This document shows positions 1 to 8,801 of a stretch of DNA of 64,000 nucleotides, piece after piece. Where the stretch lies: NCBI RefSeq assembly GCF_017916455.1, contig NZ_JAFMSY010000001.1, positions 2,215,977 to 2,279,976 on the forward strand, given 5' to 3'. This DNA is from Nocardioides xinjiangensis (GTDB taxonomy: Bacteria > Actinomycetota > Actinomycetes > Propionibacteriales > Nocardioidaceae). The position numbers and the translations under genes were made by a program. Position 1 is the first letter of the stretch. The number at the start of each line of letters is the position of its first letter. The notes beneath the pieces are model-generated. The model was not told the origin of the DNA, searched no databases, and was given only the letters and a program-made list of their open reading frames with translations.

Positions 1-2
1 TC

Positions 3-509
3 ACCCAGTACGGCATGACCGAGCGCCTCGGCGCGGTCAAGCTCGGCGACAGCAATTCCGAGCCCTTCCTGGGTCGCGACATGGGCCACACGCGCAACTA
101 CTCCGAGAAGACGGCCGCGGCGGTCGACGAGGAGGTGAAGGCGCTGCTCAACCACGCGCACCAGGAGGCCTTCGAGATCCTCGAGACCAACCGCGACGTG
201 CTCGACGCGCTCGTGCTGGCGCTGCTGGACAAGGAGACGCTCGACAAGGCGGAGATCGCCGAGATCTTCGAGCCGCTCACCCGGCGCCCGACGCGCCCGG
301 CATGGACGGGCTCGCCCGAGCGGGTGCCCTCCTCGATCCCGCCTGTCGACATCCCGCAGGAGATCCGCGACCGTGCCCTGGCCGGCGCGGCCGCCGAGGA
401 GCCGGAGGCCGGCGCGATCCTGACGCCCCCGGGAGCCGGCGGCGACCTCCACGGCACGCCGGAGGTCGGTCCGGAGGCGCCCGTCCCGCCACGCCCGGAC
501 GCCCCGTGA
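3..509 (+). CDS. ftsH: FtsH ATP-dependent zinc metalloprotease, C-terminal part (truncated by window start)
   Basis: The reading frame is open from the window edge, and about 168 C-terminal residues are visible. The text [20 protein letters not shown], then a helical stretch ending [11 protein letters not shown], matches the end of the M41 peptidase domain of FtsH, a membrane-anchored AAA+ protease. The AAA domain and HEXXH zinc site lie outside the window. After the peptidase comes a Pro/Ala/Gly-rich tail of about 75 residues, as is common in actinobacterial FtsH. The stop overlaps the GTG of folE, so the protease and the folate genes are probably cotranscribed, the usual actinobacterial order. 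Confidence 0.93.
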   Translation, partial: TQYGMTERLGAVKLGDSNSEPFLGRDMGHTRNYSEKTAAAVDEEVKALLNHAHQEAFEILETNRDVLDALVLALLDKETLDKAEIAEIFEPLTRRPTRPAWTGSPERVPSSIPPVDIPQEIRDRALAGAAAEEPEAGAILTPPGAGGDLHGTPEVGPEAPVPPRPDAP

Positions 510-1126
510 CCGACCCGATCTCCGCCCCGGACCGGGCGCCCGAGGACGTGCCGCCGTTCGACCACGCCCGCGCCGAGGCCGCGGTGCGCGAGCTGCTCGC
601 CGCCCTGGGCGAGGACCCCTCTCGCGAGGGCCTGCGCGAGACACCGGCCCGGGTTGCGCGGGCCTACGCCGAGCTGACGCAGGGCCTTCGGCAGACGGCC
701 GAGGAGGTGCTGACGACCACCTTCGACATCGGTCACGAGGAGATGGTGCTGGTCCGCGACATCGAGCTCTGGTCGATGTGCGAGCACCACCTGGTGCCCT
801 TCACCGGGGTGGCCCACGTGGGCTACATCCCGGCGGAGAGCGGCAAGATCACCGGGCTGTCCAAGCTCGCCCGCCTCGTCGACGTCTACGCCAAGCGCCC
901 GCAGGTGCAGGAGCGGCTGACCACCCAGGTCGCCGACTCGCTGATGGAGATCCTCGAGGCGCGCGGCGTGATCGTGGTCATCGAGGCCGAGCACCTCTGC
1001 ATGACCATGCGCGGGGTCCGCAAGGCGGGCGCGCGCACCATCACGTCGGCGGTCCGCGGCGCCATGCTCACCAACCAGGCCACGCGTGCCGAGGCGATGG
1101 CGCTGATCCGTTCGGGCACCAGGTGA
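506..1126 (+). CDS. folE: GTP cyclohydrolase I (FolE)
   Basis: Converts GTP to 7,8-dihydroneopterin triphosphate, the first step of tetrahydrofolate synthesis, in the cytoplasm. The 206-residue length is typical. Zinc ligands are visible in CEHHLVPF (Cys92, His94, His95) and in the later [31 protein letters not shown] and the following RPQVQERLT are family signatures. I chose the GTG at 506 because it forms a GTGA overlap with the ftsH stop and removes an upstream stretch that does not look like coding sequence in this frame. It is the first of four contiguous folate genes. Confidence 0.96.
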   Translation: MTDPISAPDRAPEDVPPFDHARAEAAVRELLAALGEDPSREGLRETPARVARAYAELTQGLRQTAEEVLTTTFDIGHEEMVLVRDIELWSMCEHHLVPFTGVAHVGYIPAESGKITGLSKLARLVDVYAKRPQVQERLTTQVADSLMEILEARGVIVVIEAEHLCMTMRGVRKAGARTITSAVRGAMLTNQATRAEAMALIRSGTR

Positions 1127-2004
1127 GCGAGGCCGGCCTCCGGCACGAGCCCGGGGTCCCCCGGGTGATGGGCATCGTCAACGTCACGCCCGACTCCTTC
1201 TCCGACGGGGGCCGCTGGGACACCACCGAGACGGCGGTCGCGCACGGGCGGCGGCTGCTGGAGGAGGGCGCCGACCTCCTCGACATCGGCGGCGAGTCGA
1301 CCCGGCCCGGGGCCACCCGCCCGCTCGTGGCCGAGGAGCTCGACCGGGTGGTCCCTGTCATCGAGGAGCTCGCCGGCGACGGAGCCCTGGTCTCGGTGGA
1401 CACCATGCGCGCGGAGGTCGCCCAGGCGGCCCTCGCGGCGGGGGCCCGGATCGTCAACGACGTCTCCGGCGGGCTCGCCGACCCGCGCATCCTCGACGTC
1501 GTCGCCGCCGGTGACGCGACCTACGTGGCGATGCACTGGCGTGCCCACGCCGACCGGATGCGCAACTTCGCCGACTACTCACCCGACGGCGTCGTGGCGA
1601 CCGTGCGCCGTGAGCTGGCCGAGCGCCTGGACTCCGCCGTGGCCGCCGGCGTCGCGCTCGAGCGCATCGTCGTCGACCCGGGGCTCGGGTTCGCCAAGCA
1701 GCCGCACCACAACTGGGAGCTCCTGGCCGGGCTCGACGTGCTGCGCGGGCTCGGCCGGCCGCTGCTGGTGGGGGCGAGCCGCAAGTCGTTCCTGGGCTCG
1801 CTGCTGGCCGAGGACGGCGCCCCGCGCCCGGTCGACGGGCGCGAGCACGCGCACGCCGCCCTGGTCGCGCTGCTCGCCGGCCGCGGGGTCGACGTCCTGC
1901 GCGTGCACGACGTACGCGCCACGCGGGACGCCCTCGCGGTGGTGCGCGCGCTCGGTCCGGGAGGGCTGGGCGAGCCGGCCCCCCACGGGAAGGACGAGGG
2001 ATGA
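1123..2004 (+). CDS. folP: Dihydropteroate synthase (FolP)
   Basis: Condenses 6-hydroxymethyl-7,8-dihydropterin pyrophosphate with para-aminobenzoate to give dihydropteroate; it is the sulfonamide target. The TIM-barrel signatures [15 protein letters not shown] (from about residue 16) and [13 protein letters not shown] are both present, followed by NDVSGG, a pterin-site DPGLGFAK and GASRKSFLG. It has 293 residues from the GTG at 1123, which overlaps the folE stop as GTGA. An ATG at the conserved MGIVN is an alternative that would remove about 15 residues. Its end overlaps folB by ATGA. Confidence 0.95.
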   Translation: MSEAGLRHEPGVPRVMGIVNVTPDSFSDGGRWDTTETAVAHGRRLLEEGADLLDIGGESTRPGATRPLVAEELDRVVPVIEELAGDGALVSVDTMRAEVAQAALAAGARIVNDVSGGLADPRILDVVAAGDATYVAMHWRAHADRMRNFADYSPDGVVATVRRELAERLDSAVAAGVALERIVVDPGLGFAKQPHHNWELLAGLDVLRGLGRPLLVGASRKSFLGSLLAEDGAPRPVDGREHAHAALVALLAGRGVDVLRVHDVRATRDALAVVRALGPGGLGEPAPHGKDEG

Positions 2005-2375
2005 GCGACGAGCTGGCCGTGACCGGCATCGAGTGCTTCGCGCACCACGGCGTCTTCGACTTCGAGAGGCGCGAGGGACAGGTCTTCGTCGTCGACCTCG
2101 TGCTCGGCATCGACACCCGCCCCGCGGCGGCGTCGGACGACCTCGCGGAGACCGTGAACTACGGGATGCTGGTCACCGACGTGAAGGCCGCCGTCGAGCG
2201 CGACCCGGTCGACCTGATAGAAACCGTCGCCCAGCGCATCGCCGATGTGTGCCTGTTGGACGGTCGTGTTCAATGGGCCCGAGTCACGCTCCACAAACCT
2301 GATGCGCCCATCGACGCGACGTACTCGGACGTCGCGCTGACGATCACCAGAAGGCGAGACAACTCTCATGACTGA
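2001..2375 (+). CDS. folB: Dihydroneopterin aldolase (FolB)
   Basis: Cleaves 7,8-dihydroneopterin to 6-hydroxymethyl-7,8-dihydropterin and glycolaldehyde. The 124-residue protein shows the tunnelling-fold signature GIECFAHHGVFDFERREGQ, the D-x-V-N-Y segment ETVNYGML, and the late LHKPDAPIDATYSDVAL strand. It overlaps folP (ATGA) upstream and folK by eight bases downstream, so translational coupling through the operon is likely. Confidence 0.93.
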   Translation: MSDELAVTGIECFAHHGVFDFERREGQVFVVDLVLGIDTRPAAASDDLAETVNYGMLVTDVKAAVERDPVDLIETVAQRIADVCLLDGRVQWARVTLHKPDAPIDATYSDVALTITRRRDNSHD

Positions 2376-2937
2376 GACACCGAACCCGAACATCGTGGAC
2401 GCCGACTCCCTCACCGGTGAGATGCACCCGATCCGGCGGGTCGTCGTCGCGCTGGGGTCCAACGTCGGGGAGCGCCTGGCCTCGCTCCAGGGTGCCGTCG
2501 ACGCGCTCGCCGACACTCCTGACTTCTTCGTCACCGGCGTCTCCCCGGTCTACGAGACCGAGCCGGTGGACGCGCCGGACGGCTCGGGGCCCTACCTCAA
2601 CGCCGTCGTGCTGGCCGACACCACGCTCCCGGCGGCCCGCCTGATGGAGCGCGCCCTCGCGATCGAGGACGCCTACGCCCGCGAGCGCACCGACGTGCGC
2701 AACGCGCCCCGCACGCTCGACGTGGACCTCATCGTGGTGGGCGACCGCCGCTCCAACGAGGACTTCCTGCAGCTTCCGCACCCCCGCGCCCACGAGCGCG
2801 CCTTCGTGCTCCAGCCGTGGTACGACCTCGAGCCCGACGCGGTGTTCCCCGACCGGGGACCGATCGCCCAGCTCCTCGACGCCGCGGACTCCTCCGGCGT
2901 CAAGCGGCGCGAGGACCTGCACCTCGAGGTCGAGTGA
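2368..2937 (+). CDS. folK: HPPK, 6-hydroxymethyl-7,8-dihydropterin pyrophosphokinase (FolK)
   Basis: Transfers pyrophosphate from ATP to 6-hydroxymethyl-7,8-dihydropterin, making the FolP substrate. Conserved pieces are VVALGSNVGERLASLQ, YETEPVD, and the family hallmark RTLDVDLIVVG followed by LPHPRAHERAFVL. At 189 residues it carries an N-terminal extension of about 25 residues before the first strand compared with the roughly 160-residue enterobacterial enzyme. The ATG lies inside the end of folB. It completes the set folE-folP-folB-folK; no folate reductase or folC is visible here. Confidence 0.94.
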   Translation: MTETPNPNIVDADSLTGEMHPIRRVVVALGSNVGERLASLQGAVDALADTPDFFVTGVSPVYETEPVDAPDGSGPYLNAVVLADTTLPAARLMERALAIEDAYARERTDVRNAPRTLDVDLIVVGDRRSNEDFLQLPHPRAHERAFVLQPWYDLEPDAVFPDRGPIAQLLDAADSSGVKRREDLHLEVE

Positions 2938-2944
2938 GCCACGG

Positions 2945-3439
2945 GTGACCCAGGCCGGACCGGGCGACGAGCCGCCCGAGCCGAGGGGGCGGCTGCGCCC
3001 GACCTCGGCGCGCGCCCTGACGACCTGTGCGGTCCTCGGGCTCGCCGTCGGGTGGGGCGTCCACCGGGTCGGCGACGCCGTGGCGGGCCGCCCGCCGCTC
3101 GTGTCGTGGGTGCAGGCACTGGCCCTCGTGCTGGTCGCCGCGATCATGGCCTTCCTCGCCTGGCACACGTGGCAGACCGTGCACGTCCGCGGCGAGCGCC
3201 TCGACCCCCAGCAGGCCCTCAACCGCCTGGTGCTGGCGCGGGCGTGCGCCCTCGGCGGCGCCGTCGTCGCGGCGGGCTACGTGGGGTACGCCGTCAGCTG
3301 GCTGGGCGACCAGTCGGAGGTCGCCGACCGCTGGGTGCTGCGGTCGGTGGTGGCGGCGCTGGGCGGAGTCGGCGTGATGCTCGCCTCGCTCGCCCTGGAG
3401 CGTGCGTGTCGCGCGGACGGCGGCCGGCCGCGCACCTAG
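2945..3439 (+). CDS. DUF3180-type membrane protein
   Basis: A 164-residue protein with four predicted membrane segments: around residues 25-45, 57-75, 98-117 and 133-152. After a Pro/Arg-rich start it reads LRPTSARALTTCAVLGLAVG, and it has a cytosolic loop VHVRGERLDPQQALNRLVLAR that fits the DUF3180 family. The GTG start lies 7 bp after folK, so it is the last gene of the folate operon, a conserved actinobacterial arrangement. Its function is unknown. Its TAG stop is also the first three bases of the likely -10 box of the next gene. Confidence 0.8.
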   Translation: MTQAGPGDEPPEPRGRLRPTSARALTTCAVLGLAVGWGVHRVGDAVAGRPPLVSWVQALALVLVAAIMAFLAWHTWQTVHVRGERLDPQQALNRLVLARACALGGAVVAAGYVGYAVSWLGDQSEVADRWVLRSVVAALGGVGVMLASLALERACRADGGRPRT

Positions 3440-3442
3440 GGT
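3437..3442 (+). promoter_or_regulatory. -10 box of leaderless promoter for the gene at 3450
   Basis: TAGGGT followed by 7 nt and then ATG. The first three bases double as the stop codon of the DUF3180 gene. Confidence 0.5.
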
Positions 3443-3449
3443 GGGCGCC

Positions 3450-4067
3450 ATGCCTTCCCAGCAGCCCCAGCAGTCACAGGTGTCGCGGACGCCCGCGCGC
3501 CGGCGCCAGCGCAGCACGCGCCTGGTCGTCGCCGTCGCGCTCCTCGCCCTCGGCGCCGCCTTCGTGGCCGGCGCTCTGGCGTCCGCCTCGGGCGTCCTGA
3601 CCGCTGCCGCTGCCGTCGTGGCGGTGCTCGCCGGCGCCGCGGCCACCCGGATCACGCACGCCGAGCTCCTGCAGGCCCGGCGCGACGCCGCCCGCGACCG
3701 GGCCGTCCAGGCGCAGGAGTACCGCGCCCTCACCGAGCGCCGTACGGCCGAGTCGGCAGCCTTCGCCGCCGACATGGAGCGCCGCATCGCCGAGCGCGAG
3801 GACGCGATCCACGTGCTGGAGCGCGCCCTGTCGACCGCGCAGAAGAACGCCGCCGAGCAGAGCCTCAGGCGCGCGCAGGAGACGCGCCGCGCCGACGCGG
3901 CCGAGCGCGGCCGCGACACCGCCGAGCGGGGTCGCGACGAGGCCGAGTCCCGGGCCGCCGAGGCGATCGTCCTCGTCGCCGAGCTCGAGGCCGAGCTCGA
4001 CGTCGTGCGTGCCGAGCTCGACTCGCTCCGCGCCGCCGCCGCGCGCCGCAACCACCGCAGCGCCTGA
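3450..4067 (+). CDS. Membrane-anchored coiled-coil protein, unknown function
   Basis: A 205-residue protein. A polar Gln/Arg-rich start is followed by two closely spaced hydrophobic segments (about residues 24-45 and 48-63). From about residue 70 to the end it is almost entirely a charged Ala/Glu/Arg helix with heptad character (for example AERGRDTAERGRDEAESRAA), predicted as a coiled coil. The ATG at 3450 is preferred because TAGGGT lies 7 nt upstream. I recognise no named family. A membrane-tethered scaffold is possible, but that is inference from architecture only. Confidence 0.75.
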   Translation: MPSQQPQQSQVSRTPARRRQRSTRLVVAVALLALGAAFVAGALASASGVLTAAAAVVAVLAGAAATRITHAELLQARRDAARDRAVQAQEYRALTERRTAESAAFAADMERRIAEREDAIHVLERALSTAQKNAAEQSLRRAQETRRADAAERGRDTAERGRDEAESRAAEAIVLVAELEAELDVVRAELDSLRAAAARRNHRSA

Positions 4068-4175
4068 CCCGCTTCCCCCGCACGGGCGGTGCGTGGGGCC
4101 ACCTCGGGCCGTCCCGGCCCCGCTCCACTCACCGCTGGGGCGGCCGGCCCCGGGCGTACGGAAGAATGGGCGCTC

Positions 4176-5264
4176 GTGATCCCCGAGGACAACCGGTTCG
4201 AGAGCGACCCCGCCGAGGCCCTGCCCGAGGACCCGGGACTCCCCGCCGGCTGGGTCGTCGACACCCCTGACGGTACGGACCCCGCCACCGTCGAGCGGCT
4301 CACCGAGCTGCTGCGGGGCCACGAGCGGGCGGGTCGCGGGTGGGCCGCGTCGGGTCCGGGCGAGGTGCTCGTCGAGGTCTCCGAGCGTGGCCTGACGATG
4401 CGGGAGAACGTCGTCGTCCGCGACCCCGACGCTCGGGTGCGCGCCTGGGGCAGCGTGCACGACCGCGCCGAGGGCCGGATGCTGCTGGTCCACATCGTCG
4501 ACCGCGACCTCGACGACCCGCTCGCCGACCGCTGCAGCGACCTGCTCCTCGAGTGGGCGGAGGCCCAGGCGAGGTCCGTCGGCGCCGCACGCGGGCTGGC
4601 GGTCCAGCAGGTCGACACCGGTGCCTTCGCCGACGACGAGCGCCAGCACCGGTGGCTTTCCGGCGCCGGCTTCCACCGGGTCCGCACCTGGTGGCAGATG
4701 AGCCGCTCGGTGGAGGCGGCCGAGGCCGACCTGGTCCCCGACCCGGCACGCTGGGAGCGCAAGGGCGTCGTGTTCCGCCGGGTCGAGCGGCAGGGCGACG
4801 GGATGCCGGCCGAGGCCGACCTGCGGGCCGTCCACGACGTGCTCGAGGGCGCCTTCACCGACCACTTCAACTCCGCCGAGGAGACCTTCGACGAGTTCAT
4901 CCACCGCCTCCGCGAGGACCCCGGCCACCGCTGGGACCACTGGTGGCTCGCGGAGCTCGTCGACGGCGAGGGCGGCCGGCCCGAGCCGGCCGGCGCCCTG
5001 GTCGGGACGGTCAGCGAGTCGGCTGACGGGCCGGACGGGTCGTACGTCTCCTACCTCGGCGTGCTCGAGTCCGCCCGCGGGCGCGGCGTCGCGAAGGGCC
5101 TGCTGCGCACGATCATCGCCGACGCGGCCTCGCGCGGCCGCGACCGCGTCGGCCTCGAGGTCGACGCGGACTCGCCGACCGGCGCCGAGGGGCTCTACAC
5201 CGCGATGGGCTGGGGCACCACGTACGTCACCGAGTCGTGGCACAAGGACGTGCGCATCGACTGA
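4176..5264 (+). CDS. Tandem GNAT-family N-acetyltransferase
   Basis: The 362-residue protein holds two GNAT folds. The N-terminal one is degenerate. The C-terminal one carries the acetyl-CoA motif YLGVLESARGRGVAKGLLRT and the closing strand pattern DADSPTGAEGLYTAMGW. This two-domain plan occurs in mycothiol synthase and related actinobacterial proteins, but I see no specific evidence that this one makes mycothiol. The GTG at 4176 was chosen because an in-frame start further upstream would add a Gly/Pro-rich stretch unlike the family. AAGAAT lies 8 nt before it as a weak -10. Substrate unknown. Confidence 0.82.
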   Translation: MIPEDNRFESDPAEALPEDPGLPAGWVVDTPDGTDPATVERLTELLRGHERAGRGWAASGPGEVLVEVSERGLTMRENVVVRDPDARVRAWGSVHDRAEGRMLLVHIVDRDLDDPLADRCSDLLLEWAEAQARSVGAARGLAVQQVDTGAFADDERQHRWLSGAGFHRVRTWWQMSRSVEAAEADLVPDPARWERKGVVFRRVERQGDGMPAEADLRAVHDVLEGAFTDHFNSAEETFDEFIHRLREDPGHRWDHWWLAELVDGEGGRPEPAGALVGTVSESADGPDGSYVSYLGVLESARGRGVAKGLLRTIIADAASRGRDRVGLEVDADSPTGAEGLYTAMGWGTTYVTESWHKDVRID

Positions 5265-5288
5265 CGACCGTGCCCGGGCCGGCGGCGC

Positions 5289-6323
5289 TCAGCGCGAGCG
5301 CAGCGACGCACGCAGCGCCCGGTGCACCCCCGCGGGGGTCAGCACACCGAGGAAGACCGGGCCTCGCCGCACGCCGACCATCGGCTTGTCGTCGCCCAGC
5401 ATCGCCGCCAGCGCCTCCTCCAACGAGGAGTCGATGTCGATCGCCGCACCGAGCTCACCGGTGGTCACGCCGTCCAGCGGCTCGAGGTCCTCCTCGCGCA
5501 GCCGCGTGACGGTCAGCATCCGCAACCCGTCGGACCCGACGAAGTCGGCCACCTGGTCGTCGGCCGGGTGAGCCAGCAGCCGGGCTGGCGTGGCGTACTG
5601 GGCGAGGCGGCCGCCGGCCGCGAAGACGGCGACCCGGTCGCCCATCCGGATCGCCTCGTCGATGTCGTGGGTGACCAGCACGACCGTCTTGCCGAGCTCG
5701 GCCTGCACGCGGCGGAACTCGTCCTGCAGCCGGTGGCGCACGACGGGGTCGACCGCCCCGAACGGCTCGTCCATCAGCAGGACGGGCGGGTTGGCGGCCA
5801 GGGCGCGGGCCACCCCCACCCGCTGCCGCTGCCCGCCGGACAGCTCGTGGGGGTAGCGCCGCGCGAAGTGGCGGGGGTCGAGGCCCACGGTGCTCAGCAG
5901 CTCGTGGGCGCGCTCGCGGGCCGTCGCCCGGGACTCGCCGTAGAGCAGCGGCACGGTCATCACGTTCTGCTCGACGCGCTGGTGGGGGAACAGGCCGACC
6001 TGCTGGATCACGTAGCCGATGCCCCGGCGCAGCGCGACCGGGTCGACGCCGGTGACGTCCTGCCCGTCGAGCCAGATGCGTCCGGTGGTCGGCTCGATGA
6101 GCCGGTTGATCATCTTCAGCGTGGTGGACTTCCCGCACCCCGACGGCCCGACGAGGCACACCATCTCGCCGCGCCCGACCTCGAGGTCGAGCTCGTGGAC
6201 TGCGACCGTGCCGTCGGGGTAGGTCTTGCCGACGCCCTCGAGCCGGATCATGGCGTCGACGGCGGCCCCTGCTGCTCCGGGCTCGGATGGGGCCGGCTCG
6301 GCCCCGATGGCGGTAGCGTCCAT
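5289..6323 (-). CDS. Quaternary-amine (glycine betaine/choline) ABC transporter ATP-binding protein
   Basis: ATPase of an osmoprotectant-type importer of the OpuA/OpuC/ProV group. Visible are Walker A GPSGCGKST (about residues 59-67), the Q-loop in YVIQQVGLFPH, the signature LSGGQRQRVGVARALA, Walker B VLLMDEPFGAVDP and the switch His in VTHDIDEAI. A CBS-like C-terminal part ends the protein, as in ionic-strength-sensing OpuA. It points away from its two permeases and binding protein: its ATG is only 3 bp from the permease GTG. TAGGGT 6 nt upstream supports a leaderless ATG at 6323; a second ATG at 6251 is the fallback. Confidence 0.9.
   Translation of the reverse strand: MDATAIGAEPAPSEPGAAGAAVDAMIRLEGVGKTYPDGTVAVHELDLEVGRGEMVCLVGPSGCGKSTTLKMINRLIEPTTGRIWLDGQDVTGVDPVALRRGIGYVIQQVGLFPHQRVEQNVMTVPLLYGESRATARERAHELLSTVGLDPRHFARRYPHELSGGQRQRVGVARALAANPPVLLMDEPFGAVDPVVRHRLQDEFRRVQAELGKTVVLVTHDIDEAIRMGDRVAVFAAGGRLAQYATPARLLAHPADDQVADFVGSDGLRMLTVTRLREEDLEPLDGVTTGELGAAIDIDSSLEEALAAMLGDDKPMVGVRRGPVFLGVLTPAGVHRALRASLRSR
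6314..6319 (+). promoter_or_regulatory. -10 box for the permease gene at 6327
   Basis: TAGCGT, then 7 nt, then GTG. The box lies inside the first codons of the divergent ATPase gene. Confidence 0.5.
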
Positions 6324-6326
6324 GCG

Positions 6327-7022
6327 GTGACCCTACGTGCGGCAGCCGACGGCCCGAGCTGCTACAGCCGGTTCGTCAACGAGTGGTTCTGCTGGCAGTA
6401 CGTCGAGGACCGGCACGAGCAGATCGCCGACGCGCTCGTCGAGCACGTCACCATCACCGTGGCCGCGCTGCTGCTCGGCGTGGCCCTCTCCTTCCCGCTC
6501 GCCCTGCTCGCCCGCCGGGTCCCGCGGCTCGAGGCGCTGGTCCTCGGGTTCAGCACCGGCGTCTACACCGTCCCGTCCCTGGCGCTGCTGCCGCTGCTGG
6601 TGCCCTTCACCGGCCTGTCCGCGGCCACGGTCGTCATCGGCCTGGGTCTCTACGCGCTCACCATCGTGGTGCGTGCGCTCCTCGACGGCCTCCGCTCCGT
6701 GCCCGACGACGTCCGCGAGGCCGCCCGGGGCCTGGGCTACGGCCGCGCCCGAATGCTCGCCCGGATCGAGCTGCCCCTCGCGCTGCCGGTGACGATGGCC
6801 GGCCTGCGGGTCGCCGCCGTGTCCACGGTCGCGCTGACGACCGTCGGCACGCTCGTGGCGTACGGCGGGCTCGGCAACCTCATCGCCCACGGCGTGCAGC
6901 GCGACTTCCGCGCCGAGCTGACCACCGCCGCCGTCCTCTGCGTGCTGCTGGCGGTCGTGATCGACCTGCTGCTCGTCGCACTGCAACGGGTGCTCACGCC
7001 CTGGGCGGCGGGTGCGCGCTGA
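6327..7022 (+). CDS. Glycine betaine/choline ABC transporter permease
   Basis: A 231-residue BPD-type permease with five or six membrane segments. It opens with FCWQYVEDRHEQIADALVEH, typical of the OpuCB/ProW group, and has the EAA loop in EAARGLGYGRARMLARIELP. The GTG at 6327 is the first usable start in frame and has TAGCGT 7 nt upstream. Its TGA overlaps the ATG of the second permease (TGATG). It works with the ATPase, the second permease and the lipoprotein at 7847, presumably importing compatible solutes. Confidence 0.9.
   Translation: MTLRAAADGPSCYSRFVNEWFCWQYVEDRHEQIADALVEHVTITVAALLLGVALSFPLALLARRVPRLEALVLGFSTGVYTVPSLALLPLLVPFTGLSAATVVIGLGLYALTIVVRALLDGLRSVPDDVREAARGLGYGRARMLARIELPLALPVTMAGLRVAAVSTVALTTVGTLVAYGGLGNLIAHGVQRDFRAELTTAAVLCVLLAVVIDLLLVALQRVLTPWAAGAR
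6330..6335 (-). promoter_or_regulatory. -10 box for the ATPase gene starting at 6323
   Basis: On the minus strand TAGGGT, then 6 nt, then ATG. The box lies inside codons 2-3 of the divergent permease gene. Confidence 0.5.
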
Positions 7023-7759
7023 TGGAGCTGTTCACCGACACGTGGCACTACCTGCTCGACGCCGACAGCTGGACCGGCGGCGGCGGGTTCGTGGCCCGGC
7101 TGCTGGAGCAGCTGCTGCTCACCGCCACCGCCCTCGTCGCCGCGGTGCTGCTCGGGCTGCCCCTCGCGCTGTGGCTCGGGCACGTGGGGCGCGGCGGCTT
7201 CCTGGCCGTCAACGTCTCCAACGTCGGCCGGGCCGTGCCGACGTTCGCCCTCCTCGCCGTGCTGGTCGCCGCCGACTGGCCCGGGTCGTCCGACTTCGGT
7301 CCCTACGGGCGCGCCGGGCTGGCCACGCTCATCGCGCTCGTCCTGTTCGCGCTGCCGCCGATCATCACCAACGGCTACGTGGCCGTGCGCGAGGTGCCGC
7401 GGGAGGTGCTCGAGGCGGCCGACGGCATGGGCATGTCGGCCCGCCAGCGCTTCCGGCAGGTGGAGCTGCCGCTCGCGCTGCCGGTGATCGCCTCGGGCGT
7501 ACGGCTCGCGCTGGTCCAGGTCTGGGCCACGGCCACCATCGCCGCCCTGGTCGCCGGGCCGGGGCTGGGGCGCATCATCACCGAGGGCTTCGCGCGCAAC
7601 GACTACGCGCAGGGCATGGCGGGTGCGGTCGTGGTCGCCGTCGTGGCGCTCGTGCTCGAGCTCGCCGCTGCGGCAGCCCAGCGAGCCGTCGACCCCCTGC
7701 CGCGGGGTCGTTCCGGCCGTGCCCCCGACGCCGTGTCGGTGGGCCCGACTACCGTGTGA
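7022..7759 (+). CDS. Glycine betaine/choline ABC transporter permease, second subunit
   Basis: A 245-residue paralogue of the preceding permease (OpuCD-like). Membrane segments start around residue 30. SNVGRAVPTFALLAVLVAAD and the EAA loop EAADGMGMSARQRFRQVELP are diagnostic. A longer N-terminus (MELFTDTWHYLLDADSW) and a polar C-terminal tail of about 25 residues distinguish it. The ATG overlaps the previous stop by one base, so the two permeases are translationally coupled, consistent with a heterodimeric channel. Confidence 0.9.
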   Translation: MELFTDTWHYLLDADSWTGGGGFVARLLEQLLLTATALVAAVLLGLPLALWLGHVGRGGFLAVNVSNVGRAVPTFALLAVLVAADWPGSSDFGPYGRAGLATLIALVLFALPPIITNGYVAVREVPREVLEAADGMGMSARQRFRQVELPLALPVIASGVRLALVQVWATATIAALVAGPGLGRIITEGFARNDYAQGMAGAVVVAVVALVLELAAAAAQRAVDPLPRGRSGRAPDAVSVGPTTV

Positions 7760-7846
7760 GCAGCCCCCGTCGGGGACTGAGCGGTCTCCGCTCGCATCAC
7801 CGGACACGCGTGGCTGCGCCACGGGACACAGAAGGTTGAACACGAC

Positions 7847-8791
7847 ATGCACGCACGACGCCCGCTGCTGGCGGTGACGGCACTGGCCCTGACGGCCCTC
7901 ATGGCCGGCTGCGCCGGCGACGACCTCCCCTCCGACGACGACACCGGCTCCGGCTCCGCCGCGGGCGAGGGCACGTCCGTCGTCATCGGCAGCCAGAGCT
8001 TCGACGAGGCCGCCCTCGTCACCGCGATGTACCAGCAGGTCCTCGAGGGCGAGGGCTACGAGGTGGAGACCCGCCTGGTCGACACCCGCCCGGTCTACCT
8101 CAACGAGATGCCCGACTCGGTCCAGATCGCGCCGGAGTACGTCGCCGGCGTCGTCGACCAGCTCAACACCGACGCCAACGGCCCCGACGCCGAGCCGCTG
8201 TCCACCAGCGACGCGCAGGAGACGATCGACGCCGGCGCCTCGCTGCTCGAGGACAAGGGGATCACGCTGCTCGAGCCCTCCAAGGCGTTCTCGGCCAACG
8301 GCTACTTCGTCAGCCAGGAGTTCTCCGACGCCGAGGGCGTGACCAAGCTGTCCGACCTCGAGGGCGAGGCGGTCACGCTGGCCGCGGCGCCGGACTGCAA
8401 GGGCCGCACCGACTGCGAGAAGGGTCTGGTCGACACCTACGGCATCGACATCACCCTCGAGCCGCTCGGCTACGCCTCGACCGAGACGTTCCAGGCGGTG
8501 CTCGACGGCGAGGCCCAGCTCGGCCAGACCAGCACGCTCGACGGCACGCTCGAGGACCAGGGACTCCTCCTGCTGGAGGACGACCGGGGCATCCAGCCCG
8601 CGCAGAACCTCGTCCCGGCCGTGTCCTCGCAGTTCCTCGCCGACCACCCCGACGTCGAGGGCCTGCTCAACGACCTGATGGGCGCCCTCGACAACGAGAC
8701 GCTGGCCGAGCTGCTGGTCCGGGTGCAGGTCGACCGGGAGGAGCCGGCTGACGTCGCGCAGAACTTCCTCGAGTCCGAGGGCCTGGTCTGA
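7847..8791 (+). CDS. Quaternary-amine substrate-binding lipoprotein (OpuAC family)
   Basis: A 314-residue extracytoplasmic solute-binding protein. The signal peptide ends in lipobox LMAGC with Cys22, followed by an acidic linker. The OpuAC-type domain starts at VVIGSQSFDEAALVTAMYQQ and includes IAPEYVAGVV and the C-terminal lobe LGQTSTLDG. Two further Cys (DCKGRTDC) could form a disulfide. It lies 87 bp after the permeases on the same strand and ends convergently with the glycosyltransferase, 10 bp apart. The true ligand (choline, betaine or proline) cannot be told from sequence alone. Confidence 0.9.
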   Translation: MHARRPLLAVTALALTALMAGCAGDDLPSDDDTGSGSAAGEGTSVVIGSQSFDEAALVTAMYQQVLEGEGYEVETRLVDTRPVYLNEMPDSVQIAPEYVAGVVDQLNTDANGPDAEPLSTSDAQETIDAGASLLEDKGITLLEPSKAFSANGYFVSQEFSDAEGVTKLSDLEGEAVTLAAAPDCKGRTDCEKGLVDTYGIDITLEPLGYASTETFQAVLDGEAQLGQTSTLDGTLEDQGLLLLEDDRGIQPAQNLVPAVSSQFLADHPDVEGLLNDLMGALDNETLAELLVRVQVDREEPADVAQNFLESEGLV

Positions 8792-8801
8792 GCCCCGTCC
8801 G

